Assembly (NCBI RefSeq): GCF_001307105.1
Contig: NZ_LGYN01000001.1
Span: 124,001 to 188,000, forward strand
DNA: 64,000 nucleotides
Direction: 5' to 3'
Source: Bacillus australimaris
GTDB taxonomy: Bacteria > Bacillota > Bacilli > Bacillales > Bacillaceae
Below are positions 9,591-18,053 of this stretch, piece after piece (the stretch's first letter is position 1; each line of letters begins with the position of its first letter). Made by a program: the position numbers and the translations under genes. The notes below the pieces were generated by a model. That model ran no database searches and was not told the DNA's origin. It was given only the letters and a program-made list of their open reading frames with translations.

Positions 9591-11096
9591 TTATGATAAA
9601 TACAGTTTCGTATATTTATCTGTTAAATAGTCGATTAAATATTGTACATTTAATTCTTCGCCTGTTGCATCTTGAATGATTTCAGATGGCTTTTTCCGTT
9701 TTCCATGCTGGTGAACATGCTCCGTGAGCCATTCTTTTATCGGTGCGAAAGACCCATTTTGAATGAGCTCATCAAAATTTGGTAAATCTTTGATCATTTG
9801 TTGCTTTAATTGTGCCGCATACATATAACCAAGGGCATATGATGGGAAATATCCGAAGCTTCCATCTGACCAGTGAACATCCTGCAAGATGCCAAGTGCA
9901 TCATTAGGAGGCGTAATGCCAAGATACGCTTTATATTTTTCATTCCAAAGTGCAGGAAGATCTTCAACCGCTACTTCTTCATTGAAAATCGCTTTCTCAA
10001 TTTCGTAGCGGATGATAATGTGAAGCGGATACGTCAGTTCATCTGCTTCAATGCGGATGTAAGTCGGCTTCGATTCATTTACAGCATGCACAAAGTCTTC
10101 TAAAGAGACATCTTTAAATTGTTCAGGAGACGCTTCCTGCAGCTTTTGATAATACGTTTTCCAAAAGTCTTCATGTCTGCCGATAAAATTCTCAAAGAAA
10201 AGAGACTGAGATTCATGAATACCCATTGACGTGCCATCACATAAAAGCGTTCCGCTCAATGATTCATCAATGTTTTGCTCGTAGATGGCATGACCACACT
10301 CATGAATGGTGCCAAAGATCGCCATCCGAAAATCATGCTCATCATAACGAGTCGTCACACGCACGTCTCCTCTGCTTAATGTCACAGCAAATGGATGAAC
10401 CGTTGTATCAAGACGTCCTGCGTCAAAGTCATATCCCAATTCTTTTAAGAAAAAGAGGCTCAGTTCCTTTTGTTTGTCGATTGGAAAGCTTTTCGATAAA
10501 AATGAAGTATCCGGCTTATTAGGAGAGGCTTCGATTTTTTTCACGAGAGGAACGATGGCATCACGAAGTGCACCAAACTTTTGATCAAGCTGTTCAACCG
10601 TCATATCTGGCTCATAGTTATTGAGTAGTACATCATAAGGCGTTTTTTTCACACCCCAATATTGGATAAAACGCTTGTTAAAATCAATGAGCTGTTTTAA
10701 GTATGGTGCAAAAAGTGAAAAGTCTGATTTCTCCCTTGCTTCAACCCAGACATGCTCTGCTTTTGATTGTAAAACCGAGTATTCTTTAAATTCTTCTTTC
10801 GGAATTTTGCTGTTTTCATCATACTCTTTTTGTGATAATTCGAGTGCCTTTTGTGTATCTTTTGACAGCTCATCTCGATGGTTGTTTAATGCTTGAAGAA
10901 GATCTCTCATTTCATCAGAAGTCTTCATATTAAAAATATCACTTGATAATTGACCGATGGTTTCAGCTCTGAAATCCGCGCTTTTTTTAGGTGCTTGTGT
11001 TCTAGAGTCCCAATAAAGTAAATGGAGCGCCTCTGTGTAATGGGCAATTTTCCCTAGTAATTGATAAAACGCTTTCTCTGTTGCTTCAAGACTCAT
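9591..11096 (-). CDS. ypwA: Metallocarboxypeptidase, thermostable carboxypeptidase 1 (M32) family
   Basis: Cytoplasmic zinc carboxypeptidase removing C-terminal residues from peptides. The ATG at 11096 has GGGGGA upstream and gives 501 residues, the length of B. subtilis YpwA. The zinc-binding HECGH motif sits at H265-H269, with the family's following Glu-rich region (DGTSMGIHESQS) about 30 residues later. Mostly helical. It has its own terminator, and no partner gene is coupled to it. Confidence 0.95.
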   Translation of the reverse strand: MSLEATEKAFYQLLGKIAHYTEALHLLYWDSRTQAPKKSADFRAETIGQLSSDIFNMKTSDEMRDLLQALNNHRDELSKDTQKALELSQKEYDENSKIPKEEFKEYSVLQSKAEHVWVEAREKSDFSLFAPYLKQLIDFNKRFIQYWGVKKTPYDVLLNNYEPDMTVEQLDQKFGALRDAIVPLVKKIEASPNKPDTSFLSKSFPIDKQKELSLFFLKELGYDFDAGRLDTTVHPFAVTLSRGDVRVTTRYDEHDFRMAIFGTIHECGHAIYEQNIDESLSGTLLCDGTSMGIHESQSLFFENFIGRHEDFWKTYYQKLQEASPEQFKDVSLEDFVHAVNESKPTYIRIEADELTYPLHIIIRYEIEKAIFNEEVAVEDLPALWNEKYKAYLGITPPNDALGILQDVHWSDGSFGYFPSYALGYMYAAQLKQQMIKDLPNFDELIQNGSFAPIKEWLTEHVHQHGKRKKPSEIIQDATGEELNVQYLIDYLTDKYTKLYLS

Positions 11097-11170
11097 ACGT
11101 TTGTTCCCCCAATCAATAAAATATGTATGTACGTTTCAAGGCTACTTCAATGAATGTTCTTTTGTCAATG

Positions 11171-11199
11171 AAAAAGGAGGATACACAGTGGTATCCTCC
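11171..11199 (-). terminator. Terminator of ypvA
   Basis: GGAGGATAC (11176-11184) and GTATCCTCC (11191-11199) form a perfect nine-pair stem with a six-base loop. The minus-strand T run corresponds to the A run at 11171-11175. Confidence 0.85.
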
Positions 11200-11224
11200 T
11201 CCTCTTTTACAATTTTTCAGCTAT

Positions 11225-13165
11225 TTAAGATGTGATAATTGGCTTCACTGGCAGGACGGATTCAATTTTACTTTGAAGCGCTATATCTTCCTTACGATCA
11301 AAGTAAATATGAATACTTCCTGCGTCTTGGCTTGTCCGGATCAGTCTTCCGATACCTTGGCGTAAGCGAAGCAGCATATACGGAAGGTCAACTTCAGCAT
11401 GTGCATCCTTTGCTTCATTCCGTTTTGCCTCAAATACCGGATCATGCGGCGGATAAGGAAGCCCCCAGATGATCACATTCGTTAATGATTGACCTGGGAT
11501 ATCCAGTCCTTCCCACAGATGAACAGAGCATAACACAGACGTCTCATCAGCTTGGAACTTTTGAACTATCGTGCTGATTTCCTCATCTCCTTCAAAATAC
11601 ACGTGGAAAGGCAGTGATTCATTTGATGCTTCAAGGTGCTTTCTAAAGAGATGGAGCTCGTCAAATGAAGGGAATAGAATAAGAGAGCGGCCTCCATTTT
11701 CTTTCAACTGCGCGATCACTTGCTGCCCTTTTGCCTCTTGCTCTTGAACCGGCTGCTGCATTCCGTGGAAATAAATCTTCATTTGTTCATCGTAATCATA
11801 CGGCGAAGCGACACTCATTGATAAGTAATCTTTTATCCCAAGACTTTCAGCTAAATAATCAAAGGATTGATTCTCAGATAATGTAGCTGAAGAGAAAATA
11901 TATGGTCTTTTTTGCGAGAATACTTTTTCGCCAAGCACCTCTGCAACCGTCTTCGGCATTACAACAAATGTTGTATCTAATTCCTGCTTTTCCAGCCAGC
12001 TGATGGCATTTTTTTGATAAAGCGATAAAGAATACGCCATTTGTTCAATGTACTCTTCTACAACAGACAATTCGTATTGATCGATCGTATACATCTCAGA
12101 TTCAAACACGAGCGCTTCTCCGATTTTCTCGAGTAAGTCACACAATTCACTAGCAGAACGCTTCACCTCATCGACACGCCCAATTTCAAGTCGATGTGAG
12201 CCTTTGACTTCTTTAGCATGTGTTTTTAAGAGATAAAAGAACTCATCGTTTGTTGCAAGCGCATCTTCAACGAGCTCTGCAAATTCTTCACGTATATCGT
12301 TTTGCAAAAGACGCTCCAAAAATGTCTCGAGTGTTGATTGCTTCACTCGATAAGTTAACGCCTTTTGTGCAGCAAATTCAAGAAGATGTCCTTCATCAAA
12401 TACAACGGAGCTATGTTCAGGAAGGAGCGGAAGCTGTCCCTCACGTTTCCGGGATTCCTTCGTCCACACATGCTCCATATAAAAATCATGTGAACAGATG
12501 ATGAGGTCTGTCGCTTTCCGGTAATGATCTCTTGATAAATTCAGACCGCAGCGATGACGCATATCACACGTCAAACAGTCCTGAAACGAGTCATAACCAA
12601 TTCGTGACCATTCATCGTTTGATAGTTCTGGATACTCTTTTCGATCGCCATACGGATAAAAAGTCTGCATGCCATGTGATTCATGAACAAATGAAGGAAG
12701 CGATTCGTAAATATCAAGCCACTTCTCATCATCTTCACGCTGCATCGTTTTCTCTAGCTTCTTTAAGCATAAATATTGATCGTGCGATTTACTTAATCTC
12801 GCATCTATTTGAATATCAAGGTGATTGGCAATTTTATAGATATCACCTTCTTGTTTAACCAGCTGTTCAATTAACGTTTCATCTGCACATGCAATAATTG
12901 CAGGCTTCCCTGTATACCTTGCATATGTGACTGCAAATAAAAGATAGACGATTGTTTTGCCTGTGCCTACCCCAGCTTCGGCAAACATTACACTTTTTTC
13001 TTTAAAGGCTCTTTCTAGCTGAAAAGCCATGAATATTTGTTCATCTCGAAGATCAAAGCCCTTTTCTGGCAAAATGTCATAAAACACATCACCAATCCAG
13101 TTGCCCAGTTCTTCGTAAAAATTGTGTTCTTTTGATAATGAAAAAGGCAAACGAGATGCTGTCAC
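11225..13165 (-). CDS. ypvA: XPD/DinG-family ATP-dependent DNA helicase YpvA (Fe-S type)
   Basis: Superfamily 2 helicase of 646 residues. The start is taken as GTG 13165, about nine bases after GGGGG; a TTG at 13174 is the alternative but lies too close to that site. Walker A is AEAGVGTGKT near residues 62-71. The Walker B/DEAH-like box is VVFDEGHLLEF and motif VI is RQGIGRLIRT. A cysteine set (C in YLCLKKL, then CLTCDMRHRC) matches the 4Fe-4S cluster position of XPD and E. coli DinG. Presumed DNA repair or structure-unwinding role. No exonuclease domain, unlike DinG in this window. Confidence 0.9.
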   Translation of the reverse strand: MTASRLPFSLSKEHNFYEELGNWIGDVFYDILPEKGFDLRDEQIFMAFQLERAFKEKSVMFAEAGVGTGKTIVYLLFAVTYARYTGKPAIIACADETLIEQLVKQEGDIYKIANHLDIQIDARLSKSHDQYLCLKKLEKTMQREDDEKWLDIYESLPSFVHESHGMQTFYPYGDRKEYPELSNDEWSRIGYDSFQDCLTCDMRHRCGLNLSRDHYRKATDLIICSHDFYMEHVWTKESRKREGQLPLLPEHSSVVFDEGHLLEFAAQKALTYRVKQSTLETFLERLLQNDIREEFAELVEDALATNDEFFYLLKTHAKEVKGSHRLEIGRVDEVKRSASELCDLLEKIGEALVFESEMYTIDQYELSVVEEYIEQMAYSLSLYQKNAISWLEKQELDTTFVVMPKTVAEVLGEKVFSQKRPYIFSSATLSENQSFDYLAESLGIKDYLSMSVASPYDYDEQMKIYFHGMQQPVQEQEAKGQQVIAQLKENGGRSLILFPSFDELHLFRKHLEASNESLPFHVYFEGDEEISTIVQKFQADETSVLCSVHLWEGLDIPGQSLTNVIIWGLPYPPHDPVFEAKRNEAKDAHAEVDLPYMLLRLRQGIGRLIRTSQDAGSIHIYFDRKEDIALQSKIESVLPVKPIITS

Positions 13166-13240
13166 CTGCTTCAACCCCCAACTTTTGAATCATTCAGACA
13201 TTCAATAGTACCATTTACGCGGGGGAAAGACAATCTTTTT

Positions 13241-13438
13241 TTATGAACGCAGACGATACTGGTAGCTTTCCTTCATTAAAAATGCATGCTCAGAACGTTC
13301 TATGTATGCCTGAGCCAGCGCTAAATCTTCGATGGCTGCCGTAAGCTGAGCAGATTGTCCACCTTCATGCCCTTCTATTTCTTGAGCAGTCGAAGCGAGT
13401 GCTTTTTGGATTAACTGAATTTGATCATAATGAATCAT
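13241..13438 (-). CDS. Small hypothetical protein, 65 residues
   Basis: The ATG at 13438 is preceded by AGAGGTG. The product is soluble and predicted helical (QLIQKALASTAQEIEG, then AAIEDLALAQAYIERSEHAF), with no membrane segment or cysteine. It lies between ypsC and ypvA on the same strand, about where B. subtilis has the short unknown gene yptA. I suspect the same gene but cannot align them. Function unknown. Confidence 0.7.
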   Translation of the reverse strand: MIHYDQIQLIQKALASTAQEIEGHEGGQSAQLTAAIEDLALAQAYIERSEHAFLMKESYQYRLRS

Positions 13439-13508
13439 GGAGACACCTCTTTTTTTAAAATCAAGTTCAGTTTATTCCGACTCGTGAGGAGTTATACCTT
13501 TTGAACAT

Positions 13509-13537
13509 AAAAAAGCCGCACCTTCTTTCTGTGCGGC
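13509..13537 (-). terminator. Terminator of ypsC
   Basis: GCCGCAC (13515-13521) pairs with GTGCGGC (13531-13537), followed by a run of six T on the minus strand, seven bases after the ypsC stop. Confidence 0.85.
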
Positions 13538-13543
13538 CATTTT

Positions 13544-14698
13544 TCATGATTCGGTTGTTTGCTTTCTAGGAGGACGTTTTCCCCAATATTGATAATAGTC
13601 TGTTTTGATAAATCCATTAAACAGCTTTCTTTTTTTTGTCGCTTTTCTTCCGAAGCACTCTTCGAATTTTTCATGTGACGTTAAGATGTATATGGACCAA
13701 GTGTCTAGGCTCTTCAGTGCCTCACCCATTCCTTGATACATTTTTTCAACTGCTGGTTTATCACTCAGTCGTTCACCGTAAGGAGGATTTCCAACGATCA
13801 CACCGTACTCTTCTTTTGTTTGAAAGTCTTTTACTTGCATTTGTTTAAACTCAATCAGTTCACTTAGGCCAGCTTCTTCTGCATTCAATTTTGCAATGTC
13901 TACCATACGGTGGTCGATATCACTTGCAATAATGTGAAGCGGCTGATCATAGTTTGCTTTTTCTTCTACTTCCACACGTGCTTTGTTCCATACGTCTTCA
14001 CCAATCCATTCCCATGATTCAGACGCAAATTCCCGGTTAAATCCTGGGGCAATGTTTTGTCCTATCATAGCTGCTTCAATGGCGATTGTTCCTGATCCGC
14101 AGAAAGGATCAACAAACGGACGGTCAGGTGTCCAGTTCGTTAATAAGACGAGTGCAGCAGCAAGCGTTTCTTTAATAGGTGCTCCGCCTTGATCTGTTCG
14201 GTACCCGCGTTTATGAAGACCCACACCAGATGTATCAATCGTGAGCACGGCTTTATCTTTCAAAAGAGCGATCTCAATTTTATATTCAGGTCCTGTCTCT
14301 TCAAGCCATTCAGACTGAATGTTGTAGGAGGATTTGAGCTTTTGTGCGATCGCCTTTTTGACAATACGCTGACAATCCGGCACGCTGGCAAGCTGAGATT
14401 TCACAGATTTACCGATGACAGGAAACGTACTATTTTTCGGTAAAAAAGCAGCCCAGTCAATTGCTTTTGTCTGTTCAAAAAGCTCATCAAATGTTTTTGC
14501 CGAAAATTCAGCAACTTGTACCTTAATCCGATCTGCTGTACGCAGCCAAAGGTTTGCACGGCAAATGGCAAGAGCATCTCCCTTGAAAATCACTTTTCCG
14601 TTGTCGACTGTGCACTCATAGCCAAGCTCTCTTACTTCTTTTGCAACAATTGCTTCAATGCCCATTGGGGCTGTTGCGATGAGTGTATAGGTTTTCAT
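13544..14698 (-). CDS. ypsC: THUMP-domain rRNA N2-guanine methyltransferase (RlmL N-terminal type) YpsC
   Basis: SAM-dependent methyltransferase predicted to modify 23S rRNA guanine (UPF0020 family). 384 residues from ATG 14698 with AGGTGA upstream. The N-terminal ferredoxin-like and THUMP region (about 1-155) binds RNA. The Rossmann methylase has the SAM motif DPFCGSGTIAIEAAM and the catalytic NPPYGER. It matches the N-terminal half of E. coli RlmKL rather than the bifunctional enzyme. Lies just downstream of rnpB on the same strand but separated by the rnpB terminator. Confidence 0.92.
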   Translation of the reverse strand: MKTYTLIATAPMGIEAIVAKEVRELGYECTVDNGKVIFKGDALAICRANLWLRTADRIKVQVAEFSAKTFDELFEQTKAIDWAAFLPKNSTFPVIGKSVKSQLASVPDCQRIVKKAIAQKLKSSYNIQSEWLEETGPEYKIEIALLKDKAVLTIDTSGVGLHKRGYRTDQGGAPIKETLAAALVLLTNWTPDRPFVDPFCGSGTIAIEAAMIGQNIAPGFNREFASESWEWIGEDVWNKARVEVEEKANYDQPLHIIASDIDHRMVDIAKLNAEEAGLSELIEFKQMQVKDFQTKEEYGVIVGNPPYGERLSDKPAVEKMYQGMGEALKSLDTWSIYILTSHEKFEECFGRKATKKRKLFNGFIKTDYYQYWGKRPPRKQTTES

Positions 14699-14741
14699 TG
14701 ATTTATCACCTGTTTTCTCGTCCTTTTATGTATTCAAGATA

Positions 14742-14774
14742 AAAGCTCTCCATATGTTGAAATAGGAGAGCTTT
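14742..14774 (-). terminator. Terminator of rnpB
   Basis: AAAGCTCTCC (14742-14751) pairs with GGAGAGCTTT (14765-14774) in a perfect ten-pair stem. The minus-strand tail is TTTTATCTT. Confidence 0.85.
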
Positions 14775-14798
14775 GTTTTCATCATGTTTATTATAACG

Positions 14799-15200
14799 GA
14801 TATAACGTTCTGTAAGCCATGTTTTGTTCCATCGTACTGCAAACGGCAAATGCCTCGTACTCAGGTGGTAATCATCTATCTACAGAAATCTCTGTCCTTC
14901 TCTCCGTTTGGTTCCTTTGAGAAAGTTCCCCTACCAAGTTTGGGTTTCTCGCTCGAGGGGTTTACCGCGTTCCACTCTCACCATTTCTAGTGAGACTTCG
15001 TCACTGTGGCACTTTCAAGGATACTTTGCCATATCCTAAAAGGACGTAGGCATTTTTCCTGCCGTCAGCCTTTCCCAGGCTGCCCTGGCTTATTTTTTCG
15101 CCAGGCACGAACACTACGGGCATCTCAGCACCGTGCGAGCATGGACTTTCCTCTGCAATGCCCTAAATAGCATTACAGCGATTACCCGAACGTTAATCAA
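14799..15200 (-). ncRNA. rnpB: RNase P RNA (class B, Bacillus type)
   Basis: Catalytic RNA of tRNA 5' processing. On the minus strand the 5' part reads TTAACGTTCGGGTAATCGCTG. It is followed by the conserved AGAGGAAAGTCCATGCTCGCAC, the GAAA-rich P-loop region and the 3' GAACAAAACATGGCTTACAGAACG that closes P1/P4. Length about 400 bases, as in B. subtilis. Ends are estimated from the promoter and by recall of the B. subtilis RNA, and may be off by a few bases. Position between gpsB and ypsC is conserved. Confidence 0.97.
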
Positions 15201-15208
15201 TAAGCGTT

Positions 15209-15237
15209 ATTATAAACGACAATGACATCTGACACAA
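15209..15237 (-). promoter_or_regulatory. rnpB promoter
   Basis: Minus-strand -35 TTGTGT (15232-15237) and perfect -10 TATAAT (15209-15214) are 17 bases apart. The predicted start coincides with the expected 5' end of RNase P RNA. Confidence 0.8.
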
Positions 15238-15253
15238 GCCTTTTCAGCAAGAC

Positions 15254-15559
15254 TCAATCATAAAGTTTGCTGCCGAAAACGTGTTTCTCAAGATTCGATA
15301 GTCTTTTTAAAATATCAAAGTTTGTTGTATTAGACTGTGCAGGCTGTTTTTTCCCTTGTTCAACCGCTTCTTCAAGCTGTTTTGACAAGTGAAGGTTTTC
15401 TTGTTGAAGTTTTTCGATTTCTTGGTTGAATGTCTCATAGTCTTTAATGACCATATCTAAAAATTTATCGACTTCTTCTTGTTTGTACCCTCTAACACCT
15501 GTTTTAAATTCTTTTTCTAAAATTTCTTTCGCAGAAAGCTTTACTTTATCAGCAAGCAT
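15254..15559 (-). CDS. gpsB: Cell-division cycle protein GpsB (DivIVA-like)
   Basis: Adaptor that shuttles PBP1 (PonA, encoded in this window) between septum and side wall. ATG 15559 with AGGTGA gives MLADKVKL..., 101 residues. The N-terminal DivIVA-like membrane-binding domain contains [20 protein letters not shown]. Coiled coil runs from about 35 to 70, and the C-terminal hexamerisation helices end in [13 protein letters not shown] longer in-frame start exists but lacks support. Highly conserved against B. subtilis. Confidence 0.97.
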   Translation of the reverse strand: MLADKVKLSAKEILEKEFKTGVRGYKQEEVDKFLDMVIKDYETFNQEIEKLQQENLHLSKQLEEAVEQGKKQPAQSNTTNFDILKRLSNLEKHVFGSKLYD

Positions 15560-15634
15560 CTTTTTCACCTCATATCGTGAATTCATAGTATATTTTTTCA
15601 GAAATACGTGACGTTGTCAAATTTTCTCTTGCTT

Positions 15635-16177
15635 TTAGTCAAAAAACGGATCTTCCGCCTCAACCTGCGCTCTTAGATCATCCATCGTGATGTACATAAT
15701 GGGGTAATCCGTAAAGGCTTCCGCCTCTCTAATCATAAACTTCGGCGATCCCTCATGCTCGGGATCATATAAGACGAGAAGACCATCTGTTTTTTCAATA
15801 AAAAAGCGGTTCTTTTGTTTAAATTGTGCCGGACTTTCATACGGTCTGTGTGTAACACTTTCTACAAAATCGGCCTGGGCAAGAATCCCTTCATACAGCT
15901 CTTTGTTTTGCTCATTCCAGCGCTCTTCCTGTTCATAAAATGGCGTAATGACTGCAAGTTTTAATGCTGGATATTCTTCTTGAAGTTTAAACACCACTTC
16001 GGCTGTCCAGATTTCTGCCCCTAGCTGGCCTGATATGAGAACCCATTCCAGACCTTCTTCGATAAGGGCTGTCAACCTTTTTTGAAGCTCCGCTTTTATG
16101 TATTGAAGTGCAGGTTCGTCTTGTTTGAATATCCCAAGTTCAAATGGCTTGTACCCTGTGACAGCAATAATCTTCAT
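15635..16177 (-). CDS. ypsA: YpsA, SLOG/Rossmann-fold protein (DUF1273)
   Basis: 180 residues from ATG 16177 after AGGTGA, equal to the B. subtilis length. A Rossmann-like SLOG fold is suggested by [20 protein letters not shown] and by [17 protein letters not shown], the putative nucleotide or ADP-ribose pocket. In B. subtilis YpsA overproduction inhibits cell division; the ligand is not established. It lies between gpsB and cotD, and the cotD terminator ends immediately before its ribosome site. Confidence 0.92.
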   Translation of the reverse strand: MKIIAVTGYKPFELGIFKQDEPALQYIKAELQKRLTALIEEGLEWVLISGQLGAEIWTAEVVFKLQEEYPALKLAVITPFYEQEERWNEQNKELYEGILAQADFVESVTHRPYESPAQFKQKNRFFIEKTDGLLVLYDPEHEGSPKFMIREAEAFTDYPIMYITMDDLRAQVEAEDPFFD

Positions 16178-16193
16178 TTTTTCACCTGCTTTT

Positions 16194-16218
16194 AAAAAAA
16201 GGGACTTATGAAAGTCCC
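16194..16218 (-). terminator. Terminator of cotD
   Basis: GGGACTT (16201-16207) pairs with AAGTCCC (16212-16218) around ATGA, followed by seven T on the minus strand. It insulates ypsA from the sporulation gene upstream. Confidence 0.88.
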
Positions 16219-16226
16219 ATTTCACT

Positions 16227-16466
16227 TTATCTGTTACAGCAAGGTCCACCGCAGTTAAAGTGTTGATGTGTTGCCGGGTCCACCTGAGAAAACGTATGCG
16301 GGAAGTAGTGAACATGTTGGAAATTTTGATGATGAACATTTGTCACATGCTGCGGATGGATATGCGGCACAATTGTTGTTGACTGGCTGTGTGTACAGCA
16401 ATGATTCGTCGGGTGAACAATTGGCTGTGTAACATTCGGCTTGCAATGATGATGGTGGTGGTACAT
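16227..16466 (-). CDS. cotD: Inner spore coat protein CotD
   Basis: 79 residues from ATG 16466 with GAGAGGGG upstream. Composition is typical: [11 protein letters not shown] at the start, many His, Cys, Pro, Thr and Gln, and the Cys-rich end CGGPCCNR. Part of the inner coat layer, made late in the mother cell. A sigma-K type promoter lies 36-63 bases upstream and a strong terminator follows. Confidence 0.93.
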   Translation of the reverse strand: MYHHHHHCKPNVTQPIVHPTNHCCTHSQSTTIVPHIHPQHVTNVHHQNFQHVHYFPHTFSQVDPATHQHFNCGGPCCNR

Positions 16467-16501
16467 GTAGCATTCCCCTCTCCTTGATTTTCTTACATTA
16501 A

Positions 16502-16529
16502 CAATGTATGAATCAAGAGGTGTACATGT
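16502..16529 (-). promoter_or_regulatory. Probable sigma-K promoter of cotD
   Basis: On the minus strand CATACATTG (16502-16510) fits the sigma-K -10 CATANNNTA except the last base. An AC at 16528-16529 lies 17 bases upstream, the expected -35 element. CotD is a known sigma-K gene in B. subtilis. Confidence 0.55.
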
Positions 16530-16548
16530 ACTAATGCATTAACCTATT

Positions 16549-16644
16549 TTAAAAGTTTGCAAGAAAAATATCTTTATAGTTTGAAAACACAAAAGCAATC
16601 AAAATAACCACAAGAAAAAACAAGTAGAAAAGACCCTTATACAT
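16549..16644 (-). CDS. 31-residue single-pass membrane protein
   Basis: ATG 16644 follows a strong GAGGAG site at eight bases. Residues 5-20 (LFYLFFLVVILIAFVF) form one membrane span, with SNYKDIFLANF outside it. A sigma-A type promoter is found just upstream (16676-16704). I do not recognise the family. The combination of promoter, ribosome site and a clean hydrophobic helix argues for a real gene of the kind automated annotation misses. Function unknown; lies between cotD and mrfB. Confidence 0.6.
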   Translation of the reverse strand: MYKGLFYLFFLVVILIAFVFSNYKDIFLANF

Positions 16645-16675
16645 GCTATACGCTCCTCATTCAATATCTAACGTT

Positions 16676-16704
16676 ATTTTACAGGATTCGTGTCCTTTCT
16701 ACAA
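16676..16704 (-). promoter_or_regulatory. Promoter of the 31-residue membrane protein gene
   Basis: Minus-strand -35 TTGTAG (16699-16704) and -10 TAAAAT (16676-16681) separated by 17 bases, with a TG two bases before the -10. Confidence 0.55.
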
Positions 16705-16781
16705 TAAAAGTGCTAAACAATTTTTATTTTCGGTCGAGAGCCGAACGATGTCATTTTTTGCGCTTTCCCGGGCAATAAAAT

Positions 16782-18029
16782 TTATTGTTCAGCTTTTCTC
16801 AAAAGCCGTTTTTTGCGCTTCTCAAGTTCTTCCGTATCTCGCTGACTTAACGATGAGAAAGCTAATAAAGATTCAGTGATGGAAAGAGCTGACCTTGCAT
16901 CTTTTTGACGATGCTCTCTAAACTTCGCAAGCTCTATACCTGCTTTTAATGCTAAGTGGACATCGCTTGATTCAAATAATGTTTCCCATATTCGAATCGC
17001 TTCATCCCACTCGTTTAGACGTTTATATTGTAAAGAGAGGTCATAGGCGGCCTGATTTGCATGTTTAAAATTAGCACCTGTTAATTCCCGCAAATGCTTC
17101 GTTGCTTCCTGTACATCACGATGTGCAAGATGCCACCTTGCCAGCGCATATTTTTCATCGTGTTCCTTTACCGCATCCATCGATAGGATTTTTTTAGATA
17201 GATGAATGTAAAGGCTGATTAATGATAAGACGTCTAATTCATTATGAGTCAAAATCCCTTCAATGAGCTTCGGATTTTGTTCCTTTAAAAAATGAAAATA
17301 GATCATCGGTGCCAAGAACCCCGGCGTATCGCCTTCCCGGTGGACGTGCAGCTCTTCTTTTTCTACCACGGAAAGCGCCATTCGTTCATATTTATGCTTC
17401 CACAGTCGTCTAGATCCGTGCAGAAGATCAAAATGGCCAAACTCTGGAAGTGCAGGGATTTGATCTCGTAATAAGGTATGTCTCGTTTTCACTTGCGGCC
17501 AATCGAATGATTTACCATTATATGTAACAAGAGATTCTACATTCACTTCATCGAGAAAGCTTTTATAAAGAGCCGCTTCATTTCCCGGATTTGTGAGCAG
17601 ATGCTGTTTCACCACCACTTTGTCAGCAAAAACCCGCGCATGTCCTAGCAAGAAGATCATATTTCCTGTCCCGCCAGACAATCCAGTTGTTTCTGTATCA
17701 AAGAAAAACAGCTCGTGCGGCTTGTAACCTTTAGCTGATAGAGAATGCTGAATATCGCTTTTGTTCCACGCCTCGATAACCTTCGGCAATTCCGCAAACG
17801 AATAGAGTCCATGCTGATCATCCAATGAATAGATAACTTCTCGAATGAGACAAAAGGAATCCTCAAAGTGATAAGGAACTGCACCTAATTGCTCCCATTC
17901 TTTTAAAAATGGGATATTTTCTGCCAACACAGGCTGAGGTTGTCCTTCCACTGCTTTTTGCCGTATATCATTTGTGTGATGATGCGATAGGTGTTTCTTC
18001 ATTCTATTTAATTTCCCTTTTAAAGACAT
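16782..18029 (-). CDS. mrfB: MrfB, RNase H-fold exonuclease of mitomycin-damage repair (YprB)
   Basis: Partner of MrfA in a UvrABC-independent excision pathway for mitomycin C adducts in B. subtilis. 415 residues from ATG 18029. The DnaQ-like metal site begins at FFDTETTGLSGGTGN (about residue 110), with the next acidic motif in LVTYNGKSFDWPQVK and a later NELDVLSL. The C-terminal third (about 285-415) is TPR-like helices (ARWHLAHRDVQEATKHL and following). It lies 24 bases after mrfA, same operon. Confidence 0.93.
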   Translation of the reverse strand: MSLKGKLNRMKKHLSHHHTNDIRQKAVEGQPQPVLAENIPFLKEWEQLGAVPYHFEDSFCLIREVIYSLDDQHGLYSFAELPKVIEAWNKSDIQHSLSAKGYKPHELFFFDTETTGLSGGTGNMIFLLGHARVFADKVVVKQHLLTNPGNEAALYKSFLDEVNVESLVTYNGKSFDWPQVKTRHTLLRDQIPALPEFGHFDLLHGSRRLWKHKYERMALSVVEKEELHVHREGDTPGFLAPMIYFHFLKEQNPKLIEGILTHNELDVLSLISLYIHLSKKILSMDAVKEHDEKYALARWHLAHRDVQEATKHLRELTGANFKHANQAAYDLSLQYKRLNEWDEAIRIWETLFESSDVHLALKAGIELAKFREHRQKDARSALSITESLLAFSSLSQRDTEELEKRKKRLLRKAEQ

Positions 18030-18053
18030 GAGTAGGTGTCTCCCTCCTTTCCC

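Noticed and set aside
16255..16473. Alternative reading frame over cotD
   Set aside because: The cotD frame has the typical His/Cys-rich coat composition and a promoter; the shifted frame does not.
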